Notes: generated by a model not told the origin, from the letters alone. Counted from the stretch's first letter, positions 17,137-26,871 are shown. The stretch is 64,000 nt of DNA from Halopelagius inordinatus (GCF_900113245.1 NZ_FOOQ01000002.1:372001-436000), one strand, 5' to 3'. A program made the numbers and translations.

Positions 17137-18152
17137 GACTCTCCCGCCCTCCGCGATAGGTCGTCGTAGGCGGCCCACGAGGGGTCCACGTCGGGGTGTT
17201 CGACCCGTTCGCCGTCCGCGTAGACGCCGGACCCCTCCGCGGCGCGCCCGGCGACGCCGACGGGCGTCCCCTCGGATTCGAGCGCCGAGACGACGGCGTC
17301 CGTCTCCGCGGGCGGGACGGCGAGGACGAGCGTTCCGCCCGTCGTCGCGGCCCACGGGTCGATACCGAGGTGGTCGCACGTCTCTCGGACGCCCGGACGC
17401 ACCGGAATCTCGTCGAGAGAGAGGTCGAATCGGACGCCGGCGCCCGCCGCGACTTCGTTCAACGCGCCGAAGACGCCGCACTCGGTCGCGTCGTGCATCG
17501 CGTGGACGTCGCCCGCCGCGGCGGCCGTCATCGCGTCGCGGACGCAACTGACCTCGTCGAGGCGGGCCCGCGCGGCGTCGAGCGTCTCTCTCGGCAGGTC
17601 GAACTGGTCGGGAAAGAGGGTCGTGAGAAGTCCCGTCGCCTCCACCGCGGGGCCTTTGGTGACGAGGATATCGTCGCCGACGCGCGCGCCGTCCGGTCGG
17701 ACCACGTCCGCGGGGTCACCGACGCCGAGTGCCGTCGCGCCGCCGACCCACGGGAACTCGCATCCCGCGTAGCGCGCGGTGTGGCCCGTGACGACGCTGA
17801 CGCCGAGGTCTTCTGCCTCCTCGTGTATCGACCCCCAGACGGCGGCGAACTCCTCGTCTGTCATCTCGGGCGGGAGCGTAAAGGAGATAGCCAGGTGCGA
17901 GGGCGCGAGGCCGGAGACGGCCACGTCCGCGAGGACGAAGTCGAGCGCGAAGCGTCCGGCGCGACAGAACCCGAGACCCGGGAGGAGAGAGACGGGGTCC
18001 GTCGCGATGGAGACTGCGCGCCCGCCGAGTTCGAGCAGTCCGAAATCGACGCCGTGCGTCGGCCCGAGAGCCACGTCGTCGCGGTCAGCGCCGAGGTTCG
18101 GGTAGATGTACTCGTCGAAGAACGCGCGGTCCACCTTTCCGAAGTCGGTCAT
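17133..18152 (-). CDS. PurM-like (AIR synthase/HypE/SelD superfamily) protein
   Basis: A 339-residue protein with the ATP-binding PurM fold: N-terminal beta domain (GPTHGVDFGLLELGGRAVSIATDP), LADVAVSGLAPSHL, then C-terminal domain with HAMHDATECGVFGALNEVA and GTLVLAVPP. This arrangement is found in HypE-like and AIR-synthase-related proteins of archaea. No hydrogenase genes are present, so hydrogenase maturation is unlikely. Its GTGA overlap with kynU implies a joint role, perhaps ATP-dependent modification linked to tryptophan or NAD metabolism, but that is inference. ATG 18152 has a weak promoter box (TTGAAACC) 27 nt upstream. Confidence 0.75.
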   Translation of the reverse strand: MTDFGKVDRAFFDEYIYPNLGADRDDVALGPTHGVDFGLLELGGRAVSIATDPVSLLPGLGFCRAGRFALDFVLADVAVSGLAPSHLAISFTLPPEMTDEEFAAVWGSIHEEAEDLGVSVVTGHTARYAGCEFPWVGGATALGVGDPADVVRPDGARVGDDILVTKGPAVEATGLLTTLFPDQFDLPRETLDAARARLDEVSCVRDAMTAAAAGDVHAMHDATECGVFGALNEVAAGAGVRFDLSLDEIPVRPGVRETCDHLGIDPWAATTGGTLVLAVPPAETDAVVSALESEGTPVGVAGRAAEGSGVYADGERVEHPDVDPSWAAYDDLSRRAGES

Positions 18153-18241
18153 GCGAGTGGGTCGTCGGCCACCGGTTTCAACGTGCCGTTGTCGAAGGTT
18201 CGAAGAGAGCCGGCCGGTTCGAACGGTCGCTCGGCGGAGAG

Positions 18242-18354
18242 AAAACAGTCGGGCCCGCGGTGGCGGGACCCGACCGACTCATGAAGGACGCGGGGACGAG
18301 AGCAGAATCGGGGTCATCCAGTCCCGGGTTCGTACAGGGTCATGCCCCGCGTCG
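18242..18354 (-). ncRNA. Candidate structured RNA or leader ending in a terminator-like hairpin
   Basis: On the minus strand a TATA-like TTCTTAAC (about 18377-18384) predicts a start near 18354. The RNA would begin with GACGCGGGG, which pairs perfectly over 9 bp with CCCCGCGTC at 18295-18287, enclosing 49 nt. A GC-rich hairpin follows at 18274-18248 (11 bp, one bulged T, loop CACC) and then TGTTTTC. This looks like a 110-nt RNA with a terminator, or an attenuator-type leader about 90 nt before the PurM-like ATG. A 9-codon frame (MTLYEPGTG, start at 18343) lies inside. It could alternatively be only the terminator of the upstream hydrolase gene. Confidence 0.45.
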
Positions 18355-18439
18355 GTTACACGTCTCTCGCGGAGGGTTAAGAAAGTCGCTAAGTTGACTG
18401 GGTGGTTACAGATGGCGGTTCGACGCCTCCGCGGACCGC

Positions 18440-19354
18440 TCAGAACCGCTCCATCTCGAAGTGCTTCGTCAGTTGGCTGCGAACGCGGACGGGTTCTTCG
18501 TGGTGGACCCAGTGCGTCGCGTCGTCGAGGACGACGAGGTGTTCGGTATCGCAGTACTGGACGCTCTCTAACGCCAGCGACCGAGAGAGATAGTCGTCCT
18601 GTGCGCCCCAGAGAACGAGCGTCGGGCGTTCGCACCGTTCGGTCCGCGGACGGGGGTTCGCCCGGGCGATGGCGCGGTACCAGTTCAGCATCGCGCGGTA
18701 CGCGCCGGGCCGCCGCCACGCGGCGCGGTAACAGTCGAAGTCTGCCACGTTGAACGTCCCCGGGTTGCTGGACCGCCGCATCATCTGGGTGAGCAGTCGG
18801 TAGTTCGTCGCCGAGGCGACGGCCTCCGGCACTCGCGGGAGTTGAAAGAAGAGGACGTACCAACTCTTGAGTCGTTGCTCCCAGTCGTGGTAGATGGCCT
18901 GGCGGAAGGCGGTCGGATGCGGGATGTTCAAAACCGAGAGCGTCCGGACGCGTTCTGGGTGGTGGAGTCCGACCCACCACGCGAGAAAGCCCCCCCAGTC
19001 GTGGCCGACGACGTGTGCGTCTTCGAGTTCGAGTGCGTCGAGCAGTCCGAGAACGTCGCCCGCGAGTTCGTCGGGCGCGTACGCCGATACCTGGTCGGGT
19101 TTGTCGCTGAGGTGATACCCCCGTAAGTCGGGGACCACGACGCGGTAGCCCTCGTTTGCGAGCGGTTCTATCTGCTCTTTCCATCCGTACCAGAACTCGG
19201 GGAAACCGTGCATGAGGACGACGGGCGCGCCGTCGTCAGGTCCGGCGACGACGGCGTGGAGAGTCACGTCGCCCGCGTCCAGCATCCGCGACTCCGCGTC
19301 GACGCCGACTTTCTCGGGGGTGACGCCGTCTGCGGGAACGCCTGTCGGTGACAT
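18440..19354 (-). CDS. Alpha/beta hydrolase (epoxide hydrolase/dehalogenase-like)
   Basis: A 304-residue alpha/beta hydrolase. The oxyanion motif is HGFPEFWYGW, the nucleophile Asp lies in GHDWGGFLAW, the acid residue is near WGAQDDYLS and the catalytic His is in ATHWVHHEEP. An Asp nucleophile and a WxxQ-free cap resemble epoxide hydrolases and fluoroacetate or haloalkane dehalogenases rather than Ser esterases. The substrate is not predictable. ATG 19354 has a promoter box (GATATTTG) about 27 nt upstream. Transcribed singly. Confidence 0.86.
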   Translation of the reverse strand: MSPTGVPADGVTPEKVGVDAESRMLDAGDVTLHAVVAGPDDGAPVVLMHGFPEFWYGWKEQIEPLANEGYRVVVPDLRGYHLSDKPDQVSAYAPDELAGDVLGLLDALELEDAHVVGHDWGGFLAWWVGLHHPERVRTLSVLNIPHPTAFRQAIYHDWEQRLKSWYVLFFQLPRVPEAVASATNYRLLTQMMRRSSNPGTFNVADFDCYRAAWRRPGAYRAMLNWYRAIARANPRPRTERCERPTLVLWGAQDDYLSRSLALESVQYCDTEHLVVLDDATHWVHHEEPVRVRSQLTKHFEMERF

Positions 19355-19431
19355 ACCGTCGGTACGGCGGCGGCCGACAAATATCCTGTCGGCGGTTCGA
19401 CCGGAGGCCGGACGGGAGTATCGGAGGGAAC

Positions 19432-19830
19432 TCAGACGGCCGCGACCCACGCGCGGTAGTCCTCGCCGCGCCCGTACACCGCCCGAAACGTCCGGTCGAC
19501 GAACGCCGCGAGGCGGTTCGCGTCCGAGCGTGCGGTGATGCGGACGTTCGTGCCCTCCGCCGACTCGGGCGACTCCATCTGGTCGATGCGGAACTCGGGG
19601 AACTCGTCGAGCATCGACTTCAGGCGGTCGAGTTCCTCGTCGGTCACGTCCACGTTGAACGTCTGGTCGGCGAACTGCACCCACGGCGCGGACTCGTCTT
19701 CCCCGTCGATGGCTCCCTCGTGTTCGACTTCGAAGGTCACGAACGCGCTGGCGCGTTCGCGGTGGGCGGTAAAGGCGTCCGCGAACAGTTTCTGTCGCTC
19801 TCTCGGGTCGGCGGCGTCGAATCGCGTCAT
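19432..19830 (-). CDS. Small conserved haloarchaeal protein (hypothetical)
   Basis: A 132-residue acidic soluble protein, MTRFDAADPRERQKLFADAF at the start, followed by FVTFEVEHEG and a hydrophobic pattern of alternating strands and helices (TFNVDVTDEELDRLKSMLDEF). No motif or signal peptide was recognised. It belongs, as far as I can tell, to a conserved haloarchaeal family of unknown function. It lies between the hydrolase and the YeiH-type transporter, all on the minus strand, with gaps of 53-77 nt. Confidence 0.7.
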   Translation of the reverse strand: MTRFDAADPRERQKLFADAFTAHRERASAFVTFEVEHEGAIDGEDESAPWVQFADQTFNVDVTDEELDRLKSMLDEFPEFRIDQMESPESAEGTNVRITARSDANRLAAFVDRTFRAVYGRGEDYRAWVAAV

Positions 19831-19883
19831 ATCGTCCGTTTCGTCGCCGACCGTGGAAAAACGGGGGGAAACGCCGCCGTCGG

Positions 19884-20990
19884 TCAAAGCAGCGTCGTCA
19901 CCGCGAGTAGCGCGGCGGCGGAGACGACGACGAGGGAGACGGCGAGGACGGCGACGGGAGCCAACCCCGCCTCCCGCATCGCTTCGAGTCGCACGTCCAG
20001 ACCCAGTCCCGCGAACGCGAGAGCGAAGAGGGCGTCGCTCGTCACCTCTATCGCGTTCAGCGTCGCCGCCGACAGAAGGCCCGCGTTCGCGGCGAGAGCG
20101 ACGAACGCGAACCCCGCGAGGAAGTTGGGGACGCCGTCCAGAAGCGACGCCGCGCCGGACTCGGCGGTTCGGTCGGCGTAGCGGAACGCGTACCAGAGAG
20201 CGACGACGCCCAAGAGCGCGTTCCGAGCGAGTTTCGTCACCGTCGCCCACTGCCCGGCCGCCGGCGAGTGTGCGAACCCCGCGGCGGTGACCGGACCGGT
20301 GCTGTACATGCTGAGTCCGGCCCAGACGCCGAACTGCCGCGGCGAAAGCGACAACAGGTCGCCCGCGACGGGGAACGCGAGGAGGGTCACCGCGTCGAAA
20401 AGGAGGATGGCGGCGACGACGTGCGCCAGCGATTCGCCGTCGGCGTCTATGGTGCCCGCGATGGCCGTCGCGGCGGAGACGCCGCAGACGCTCGCACCGG
20501 CCGCGAGAAGCGACGCGGTCTTGCGCTTGAGGTCGAACACTCGCCGAGCGAGAAGTTCGACGAGAGCCATCCCGACGACGACGGCGGCGACGGCGAGTCC
20601 GAGGACGACGGGGCCGGTGGCGACCAGGTCGCCGAAGGCGATGCGCGCGCCGAGAAGGACGATTCCGGCTTCGAGGAGGGGGCCGCGGAACCGGACGCCC
20701 GCGTCGGCCCACGCGGGGACGCCGACGGTGTTTGCGACGACGGCACCGAACCCGACCGCGAGGAGAAGCGCGTTCAGGCCGGGCACCGCGTCGGCGACGA
20801 GGCGGGCGAGTCCGGCCAGTGCCGCGAGGACGACGAGTCCCGGGGCGGCGGCTTTCGCACGCCGACCGACCCGCAGACTCCGACTCACGGGTGGCGGGGC
20901 GGCCGCGCGCGACTGGGCCGCGCGGCGACACGGGAGGCGTTCGAAGGCGTCGCGTCCGACATCTGTCGGTTCGGTCCGCGCGCGGGACAC
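19884..20990 (-). CDS. YeiH/UPF0324 family putative membrane transporter
   Basis: A hydrophobic protein with about ten membrane helices. Family features: [56 protein letters not shown] (the most conserved block) and the C-terminal [17 protein letters not shown]. YeiH-type proteins are annotated as sulfate exporters, but evidence is thin. The start is uncertain: GTG 20990 gives 368 residues with an Arg-rich leader, and GTG 20888 would give 334 residues beginning [14 protein letters not shown], nearer the family length. The AATCAATACATT patch at 20991-21004 is a possible promoter for the shorter form. Divergent from adk. Confidence 0.82.
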   Translation of the reverse strand: MSRARTEPTDVGRDAFERLPCRRAAQSRAAAPPPVSRSLRVGRRAKAAAPGLVVLAALAGLARLVADAVPGLNALLLAVGFGAVVANTVGVPAWADAGVRFRGPLLEAGIVLLGARIAFGDLVATGPVVLGLAVAAVVVGMALVELLARRVFDLKRKTASLLAAGASVCGVSAATAIAGTIDADGESLAHVVAAILLFDAVTLLAFPVAGDLLSLSPRQFGVWAGLSMYSTGPVTAAGFAHSPAAGQWATVTKLARNALLGVVALWYAFRYADRTAESGAASLLDGVPNFLAGFAFVALAANAGLLSAATLNAIEVTSDALFALAFAGLGLDVRLEAMREAGLAPVAVLAVSLVVVSAAALLAVTTLL

Positions 20991-21082
20991 TCAATGTATT
21001 GATTCGCGACTCCGTCTCGGCCGGTCCCGAAAGGACGGACGCTTTCTTCAACGTTATACGGACGGGGTCGGATGGGGTTCGT

Positions 21083-21712
21083 ATGGGCAAGCACATTCTC
21101 CTACTGGGTGCCCCCGGTGCCGGAAAAGGGACACAGAGCAAGCGACTCGCCGAGGAGTTCGACCTCGAACACGTGACGACGGGCGACGCCCTGCGCGCGA
21201 ACAAGGACATGGACATCGGTCACATGGACACCGAGTTCGACACGCCGCGGGCGTACATGGACGCGGGCGAACTCGTCCCCGACGAAGTCGTCAACGAAAT
21301 CGTGAAGGAAGCGCTCTCGAACGCCGACGGCTACGTCCTCGACGGCTATCCGCGGAACATCGACCAAGCGGAGTACCTCACGTCGATCACGGACCTCGAC
21401 GCGGTTCTCTACCTCGACGTGAGCGAGGAGGAACTCGTCCGGCGACTCACCGGCCGCCGCCTCGACCCCGAGACCGACGAAATCTACCACACCGAGTTCG
21501 ATATGCCCGACGACGAGGAGGTCCGCGAACGCCTCGTCCAACGGGACGACGACACCGAGGAGACGGTCCGCGAACGCCTCCGCGTCTACGAGGAGAACAC
21601 CGAACCCGTCGTCGAACACTACCGCGACGAGGGCGTCCTCGTCGAAATCGACGGCGAACAGAGCCCCGACGACGTCTTCGAAGACGTGGCAGACACCGTC
21701 GACTCGGCGTAA
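21083..21712 (+). CDS. adk: Adenylate kinase
   Basis: A 209-residue bacterial-type adenylate kinase (AMP + ATP = 2 ADP). The P-loop is [12 protein letters not shown] (residues 8-19); the AMP site shows TGDALRAN and [12 protein letters not shown]; the LID region [17 protein letters not shown] lacks zinc cysteines. A clean TATA box, TTATAC at 21054-21059, sits 27 nt before the ATG, indicating a leaderless message. In many archaea adk lies near EMC3-like, cmk and truB genes; here 4.2 kb of unrelated genes separates them. Confidence 0.97.
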   Translation: MGKHILLLGAPGAGKGTQSKRLAEEFDLEHVTTGDALRANKDMDIGHMDTEFDTPRAYMDAGELVPDEVVNEIVKEALSNADGYVLDGYPRNIDQAEYLTSITDLDAVLYLDVSEEELVRRLTGRRLDPETDEIYHTEFDMPDDEEVRERLVQRDDDTEETVRERLRVYEENTEPVVEHYRDEGVLVEIDGEQSPDDVFEDVADTVDSA

Positions 21713-21813
21713 CGACGACGCACCGCGACCCGTTTTTCTCCGCGAGGCGTCGAGTTCGTCCCGCGACGGCCGTGACGGCGGAGTTTTGAGGCGCGCCGCC
21801 GAACGCGGGGGAT

Positions 21814-24291
21814 ATGGATGCGACACCGGACGCCGAATCTCTCCCGCGGGTGGTCTTCGTCGGCGGCCCCGACTGGGCCGAACCGGCGGCAGCGGAGTTG
21901 GAGTCGGCCGCGTCGGTCCGCCGGGTCGAGAACGTCGCGGACGCGCGCGAACGACTCTCCGCCGGGCGGACAGACGCGGTCGTCGTGGCGAGGTCCGAAC
22001 CGAGCGTCGACGCCGTCTCGGACCTCCGCGCGGCGGCCTCCGACCTCCCCATCGTCTTCTGTACCGACTCCGGGAGCGAATCGCTCGCCCGCGACGCCAC
22101 CGCCGCGGGGGCGACGGAGTACGTCCCGGCCGACACGCCCGCGTTCGGGGCGTACGTCCGCGACCGGACGGTGGCCGCCGCCGCCGACGTGGCCGAGCGA
22201 GTCGAACTGGCGCGCGAACTCCGCGCCTCCGAGGAACTGCACCGCGTCACGCTCAACAACATGACCGACACCGTCCTCATCACCGACGACGAGGGCGAGT
22301 TCACCTACGTCTGTCCGAACGTTCACTTCATCTTCGGATACACGGACGCGGAGATACGCGAACTCGGGACCATCGACGAGCTTTTGGGCGAAGACCTGTT
22401 CGAGGAGGCCGAACTCGCCGAGTCGGGCGTCCTGACGAACGTCGAGTGCACGGCGACGGACAAAGCGGGCGAGGAACACACGCTCTTGGTCAACGTCCGC
22501 GAGGTGTCGATTCAGGGCGGGACGACGCTCTACAGTTGCCGCGACGTGACGACGAGAAAACAGAGAGAGGAGGCCCTCACGGGGCTTCACCGGACGACCG
22601 GCGAACTCCAGTACGCCGAGACGGCGCGCGAAATCGCCCACCACGTCGTCGACGACGCGGCGGAGATACTCGGCTGTGCCGCCAGCGCCGTCTTCCTGTT
22701 CGACGCCGAGAAGAACCGCCTCGAACCCGTCGCCCACACCGCGGCGATGGACCGCCTGTACGGACCGTTACCGTCGTTTCGCCCGACCGAGTCGAGACTC
22801 GTCGGCCGGGCGTTCGTCACCGGAGAACCGCTGTTTTTCGACGACGTGCACGACTCTCCGCTCCTCTCGAACCCGGCGACCGACCTCCGGAGCGTCGTCG
22901 TGCTCTCTTTGGGCGACCACGGCGTGTTCGTCGCCGGCGTCGATACCGTCGGCGCGTTCGACGACGTCCACCGCGAGATTGCCGACCTCCTGGCGACCAC
23001 CGCTGAGGCGGCGCTGGACCGGGTGAACCGCCAGTCGCAACTCAGGAAACAGGACCGCGAACTGAAACGGCGAAACGAGCGTCTCGTCTCGCTGAACCGG
23101 GTCAACGAGATAATCCGCGAAGTCGATCAGTCGGTCATCCGCGCCGAGACGCGCGAGGAGGTCGAACGCGCGGTCTGTGAGCGACTGACCGCGGACGAAC
23201 GGTACCAGTTCGCGTGGGTCGGGTCCGTCGGCCCCGGGTCGCAGCGTCTCGTCTCGCGGGTCGAACGCGGGGACGGACGCGGCTACCTCGAAGACGTCTC
23301 TCTCGCGGTCGATGCCGACGGAGAACCGGCGTGTTCGACCGCCGCGACGGGCGAGGAGACGTCGGTTTCGAACGTCGCGACGGACCTCCGAGAGACCCCG
23401 TGGCGGCGCGCCGCACTCGAACGCGACTTCCAGTCCGTCCTCGCCGTCCCCCTGTCGTACGACGGCGTCTCGTACGGGGTTCTGGCGGTGTACGCCGACC
23501 GTCCCGCCGCGTTCGACGGGATGGTCCAAACGGTGATGAGCGAACTCGGAGAGACGGTGGCCTCGGCGATAAGCGCCGTCGAACGGAAGGCGGCGCTCTT
23601 GACCACGGCCGTCACCCGCGCCGAGTACGCCGTCTCCGGCGACGGCTTTCCCCTCTCGCAGGTGGCCGAACGCGCCGGATGCTCGCTGTCCGTCGTCTCG
23701 GGGGTGCGGCGGACCGACGACGACGATTCGCTCTTTGCGACCGTCGAGGGCGCGTCGATGGACGACGTCGAGGCCGCCGCGGCGAACGCGCCCGGGATAG
23801 CCGACTACCGCGTCGTCGCCAGCGACGGGTCCTCCGGAACCGTCTGGTTCCGTTTCGTCCGACCGTTCATCGCGTCTCGACTGGCGAACCACGGCGTCGT
23901 CCTGCACCGCGCGGAAGCGACGCCCGAGGGGACCACCCTCCGCATCGACGTCCCCGACGGCGTCGAGATTCGGAGCGTCACGCAACTGCTCTCCGGGACG
24001 TTCGACTCCGTGTCGCTCCGTTCGAAGCGCCACCGAGAGCAACCGGCCGGCGGCGAGTTCACCGCGGCCGTCTTAGACCGAGTGACGGAACGACAACTCG
24101 AAGTGGTCCAGACGGCGTACCACGCCGGCTACTTCGAGGACCCGAGAGAACACTCGGGGACGGACGTCGCCGAAACGCTCGACATCTCGCCCGCGGCGTT
24201 CTACCGACACGTCCGGACCGTCCAACGTGAACTGTTCGCCGTCATCTTCGGAGACGCCGGACACTCGGGGAGAGTGGCACGACGCGGTTGA
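21814..24291 (+). CDS. Bat-type sensor regulator: PAS, two GAF domains and HTH-10
   Basis: An 825-residue cytosolic one-component regulator. Order: a receiver-like N-terminal domain without clear phospho-acceptor context (1-130), a PAS domain (about 137-250; TLNNMTDTVLITDDEGEFTYV), GAF 1 (about 275-410), a coiled linker (QSQLRKQDRELKRRNERLVSLNRVNEI), GAF 2 (about 440-590), a bacterio-opsin-activator-type domain (600-740) and a C-terminal HTH-10 (TERQLEVVQTAYHAGYFEDPRE, then VAETLDISPAAFYRHVRTVQREL). Such proteins in haloarchaea couple light, redox or small-molecule sensing to transcription. The next genes downstream are a zinc-ribbon protein and glutamate dehydrogenase, possible targets. Confidence 0.9.
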   Translation: MDATPDAESLPRVVFVGGPDWAEPAAAELESAASVRRVENVADARERLSAGRTDAVVVARSEPSVDAVSDLRAAASDLPIVFCTDSGSESLARDATAAGATEYVPADTPAFGAYVRDRTVAAAADVAERVELARELRASEELHRVTLNNMTDTVLITDDEGEFTYVCPNVHFIFGYTDAEIRELGTIDELLGEDLFEEAELAESGVLTNVECTATDKAGEEHTLLVNVREVSIQGGTTLYSCRDVTTRKQREEALTGLHRTTGELQYAETAREIAHHVVDDAAEILGCAASAVFLFDAEKNRLEPVAHTAAMDRLYGPLPSFRPTESRLVGRAFVTGEPLFFDDVHDSPLLSNPATDLRSVVVLSLGDHGVFVAGVDTVGAFDDVHREIADLLATTAEAALDRVNRQSQLRKQDRELKRRNERLVSLNRVNEIIREVDQSVIRAETREEVERAVCERLTADERYQFAWVGSVGPGSQRLVSRVERGDGRGYLEDVSLAVDADGEPACSTAATGEETSVSNVATDLRETPWRRAALERDFQSVLAVPLSYDGVSYGVLAVYADRPAAFDGMVQTVMSELGETVASAISAVERKAALLTTAVTRAEYAVSGDGFPLSQVAERAGCSLSVVSGVRRTDDDDSLFATVEGASMDDVEAAAANAPGIADYRVVASDGSSGTVWFRFVRPFIASRLANHGVVLHRAEATPEGTTLRIDVPDGVEIRSVTQLLSGTFDSVSLRSKRHREQPAGGEFTAAVLDRVTERQLEVVQTAYHAGYFEDPREHSGTDVAETLDISPAAFYRHVRTVQRELFAVIFGDAGHSGRVARRG

Positions 24292-24362
24292 ACTTTGAAC
24301 CCCGATGCGTCGAGGTGGGTCACAGTATAACGGACACGTTCATCCTAATATTCCTATTACTC

Positions 24363-24370
24363 ACTATACG
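24363..24370 (+). promoter_or_regulatory. TATA-like box of the zinc-ribbon/gdh transcript
   Basis: ACTATACG is centred 27 nt before the ATG at 24394, giving a leaderless transcript that probably runs on into glutamate dehydrogenase. Confidence 0.55.
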
Positions 24371-24393
24371 GGCGGCGGTCGCCCGAGCAACCT

Positions 24394-24546
24394 ATGACAT
24401 CTTGGAAAGACGGCCCCGCGGACGCGACAGCACTGTCCACGTACGAGTGTTTCGACTGTGGGACGGTCGTCGAAGCAGAGTCGAACCCGGCGACGTGTCC
24501 CGACTGCGGAGGCGAGTTACGAAATCGCAGCATGCCGGTCGAGTGA
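24394..24546 (+). CDS. Rubrerythrin-like zinc-ribbon microprotein
   Basis: A 50-residue protein beginning [14 protein letters not shown]. It holds two knuckles, Cys19-x2-Cys22 (ECFDCGTVV) and Cys35-x2-Cys38 (TCPDCGGEL), and ends RNRSMPVE. This is the haloarchaeal rubrerythrin-like domain: a rubredoxin-type metal site without the diiron part. It might bind zinc, or iron as an electron carrier. The stop TGA lies 1 nt before the glutamate dehydrogenase ATG, so the two are certainly co-transcribed and probably translationally coupled. The coding frame has the high-GC third positions of its neighbours. Confidence 0.85.
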   Translation: MTSWKDGPADATALSTYECFDCGTVVEAESNPATCPDCGGELRNRSMPVE

Positions 24547-24547
24547 G

Positions 24548-25840
24548 ATGGGGACGACTACCGAACCCACCGCGGCGGAGACGGAGGAGGACCCGAGCGA
24601 GGAGTCCGCCGTCGAGACGGCGCGAAAGCAACTCGACGTGGCGGTGGCGCGTCTCGACATCGACCGGAACGTCGTCGAACGCCTCCGTCACCCTCGGGCG
24701 GTCCACGAGGTGACACTCCCCGTCGAACGCGACGACGGGACGCTGGAGGTGTTCACCGGCTACCGGGCCCAACACGACAGCGTCCGCGGCCCGTACAAGG
24801 GCGGACTCCGCTATCATCCGGCGGTGACGCGCGACGAGTGCGTCGGCCTCTCGATGTGGATGACGTGGAAATGCGCCGTGATGGACCTCCCGTTCGGCGG
24901 CGCGAAAGGCGGCGTCGTCGTCGACCCGAAGTCGCTCTCGGACGAGGAGACGGAGCGACTCACGCGGCGGTTCGCGCAGGAACTCCGCGACGTGGTCGGG
25001 CCGCACACCGACATCCCCGCACCGGACATGGGAACGGACGCCCAGACGATGTCGTGGTTCATGGACGCCTACTCGATGCAAGAGCGCGAGACGGTTCCGG
25101 GCGTCGTGACGGGCAAACCGCCGGTCATCGGCGGCAGCGAGGGGCGAGACGGCGCGCCTGGGCGAAGCGTCGCCATCGTCACCCGCGAAGCCGTCGACTA
25201 CTACGACCGGGACCTCTCGGACGTCACCGTCGCCGTACAGGGGTTCGGGAGCGTCGGCGCGAACGCCGCGCGCCTGTTGGACGAGTGGGGCGCGGACGTC
25301 GTCTCCGTCTCGGACGTCAACGGAGCCATCTACGACCCCGACGGACTCGACGTCGGCGACGTGCCCACCCACGAGGAGCGACCCGAAGCCGTGATGACGT
25401 ACGACGCGCCGGAGAAACTCTCGAACGACGCCGTCCTCGAACTCGACGTAGACGTGTTGATTCCGGCCGCCGTCGGCAACGTCCTCACGGCCGACAACGC
25501 CGAACGAGTCGACGCCGGAATCGTCGTCGAGGGGGCCAACGGCCCGACGACGTTCGCCGCAGACGCGATACTCGAAGAGCGCGGGATTCCGGTCGTTCCG
25601 GACATCCTCGCGAACGCGGGCGGCGTCACCGTCTCGTACTTCGAGTGGTTACAGGACATAAACCGGCGCGCGTGGTCGCTCGAACGCGTCCACGAGGAAC
25701 TCGAAAGCGACATGACCGCCGCGTGGGACGCGGTCCGCAGCGACTTCGAAGACGGCGCGGCGACGTGGCGCGAGGCCGCGTACGCCGTCGCACTCCGGCG
25801 CGTCGCCGCCGCGCACGACGCTCGGGGCGTCTGGCCCTAG
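24548..25840 (+). CDS. gdhB: Glutamate dehydrogenase
   Basis: A 430-residue hexameric dehydrogenase interconverting glutamate and 2-oxoglutarate plus ammonia. Substrate and catalytic residues are visible: Lys84 in [10 protein letters not shown], Lys108 in [12 protein letters not shown] and Lys120 in PFGGAKGG. The Rossmann domain has [14 protein letters not shown]. Cofactor preference cannot be fixed by eye. Start ATG 24548 follows the zinc-ribbon stop by 1 nt; earlier codons of the frame overlap that gene. Haloarchaea carry several gdh paralogues, so the B label is by resemblance only. Confidence 0.93.
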   Translation: MGTTTEPTAAETEEDPSEESAVETARKQLDVAVARLDIDRNVVERLRHPRAVHEVTLPVERDDGTLEVFTGYRAQHDSVRGPYKGGLRYHPAVTRDECVGLSMWMTWKCAVMDLPFGGAKGGVVVDPKSLSDEETERLTRRFAQELRDVVGPHTDIPAPDMGTDAQTMSWFMDAYSMQERETVPGVVTGKPPVIGGSEGRDGAPGRSVAIVTREAVDYYDRDLSDVTVAVQGFGSVGANAARLLDEWGADVVSVSDVNGAIYDPDGLDVGDVPTHEERPEAVMTYDAPEKLSNDAVLELDVDVLIPAAVGNVLTADNAERVDAGIVVEGANGPTTFAADAILEERGIPVVPDILANAGGVTVSYFEWLQDINRRAWSLERVHEELESDMTAAWDAVRSDFEDGAATWREAAYAVALRRVAAAHDARGVWP

Positions 25841-25944
25841 CGTCGGCCTCCGTTCTCCCCTCCCGTTTTCGGGCGGTCACACTCCGGAACTTGCGCGGAC
25901 CGAGAGTAAAAGGTTCATAACCGGTGACGACTAATTCGTCCTCA

Positions 25945-26871
25945 ATGGCACGAATCGAATCGAAGGTGCGCAGTCTCGTCTCCGCCGACCCGGAGATGCG
26001 CACGGCCGTCCGGACCGTTCTCGAACGGTCCGAGGCGGGAGAGGTCAAGTGGGTCGACGTGAAGGGCGACCTCACGAGCGGTCAGTGGGGCCGCCTCATC
26101 GAGAAGGGAGTCCTCGTCGACGGTGACGAGGGGTTCCGACTCGCCGACGCCGAGGCGACCCGGGCGGGTCTCGAAGAGGAAACCGAGGACGCGACGGCGT
26201 CTACGGCGTCGTCGTCCTCGGCCGACGACATCGAGACCGGCGACTCCTCGTGGTCCACGTACGACAAGATGGCCGGCGTGGTAACCGTCGGTCTGTTCCT
26301 CGGCTACTCGTGGAAACCGCTCCGCGACGTCATCGGCTCGACGATGGACGTCGCACTCGGACCGCTTCACGACATCCTTCCGTTCTACGCCGTCGTGATG
26401 GTGCTCGCTCTCGCGACCGGTCTCTACTCGACGCTGTTGCAGGCGAACCTCATGGACATGGACAAGATGGGGGCGTACCAACAGCGGATGAAGGACATCC
26501 AAGAGCGCCAAAAACAGGCCAAAGAGAACGGCAACGACGAGGAACTCGAACGCATCCAACAAGAACAGATGGAGGCGATGGGCGACCAGTTGGGGATGTT
26601 CAAAGAGCAGTTCCGCCCCATGGTCTGGATCATGTTCCTCACCATCCCGGTGTTCCTCTGGATGTACTGGGCCATCGGCGTCGGCGGCGGGTCGGAGGCG
26701 CACGTCACGCTCCAGAATCTCGTCCTCCCGCTTGCGGGCGAAGTCGCGTGGACGGAGTCCATCCTCGGACCGATTCAGGCGTGGATTGTCTGGTACTTCC
26801 TCTGCTCTATGGGCTTTACCCAGGTCATCCGCAAGAGCCTCAACATCGACATGTCTCCCTCGGCGGCCTGA
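25945..26871 (+). CDS. EMC3/DUF106 (YidC/Oxa1 superfamily) membrane protein
   Basis: A 308-residue membrane protein. A cytosolic N-terminal segment (1-105, acidic at 75-100) precedes four hydrophobic helices; between the second and third is a charged amphipathic hairpin (MDMDKMGAYQQRMKDIQERQK, residues about 170-215), the hallmark of DUF106/EMC3. By family it is an archaeal relative of YidC/Oxa1 that helps insert membrane proteins. Start at 25945 is supported by TTCATAACC 28 nt upstream. It is followed by cmk and truB, the usual archaeal order. Confidence 0.93.
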   Translation: MARIESKVRSLVSADPEMRTAVRTVLERSEAGEVKWVDVKGDLTSGQWGRLIEKGVLVDGDEGFRLADAEATRAGLEEETEDATASTASSSSADDIETGDSSWSTYDKMAGVVTVGLFLGYSWKPLRDVIGSTMDVALGPLHDILPFYAVVMVLALATGLYSTLLQANLMDMDKMGAYQQRMKDIQERQKQAKENGNDEELERIQQEQMEAMGDQLGMFKEQFRPMVWIMFLTIPVFLWMYWAIGVGGGSEAHVTLQNLVLPLAGEVAWTESILGPIQAWIVWYFLCSMGFTQVIRKSLNIDMSPSAA

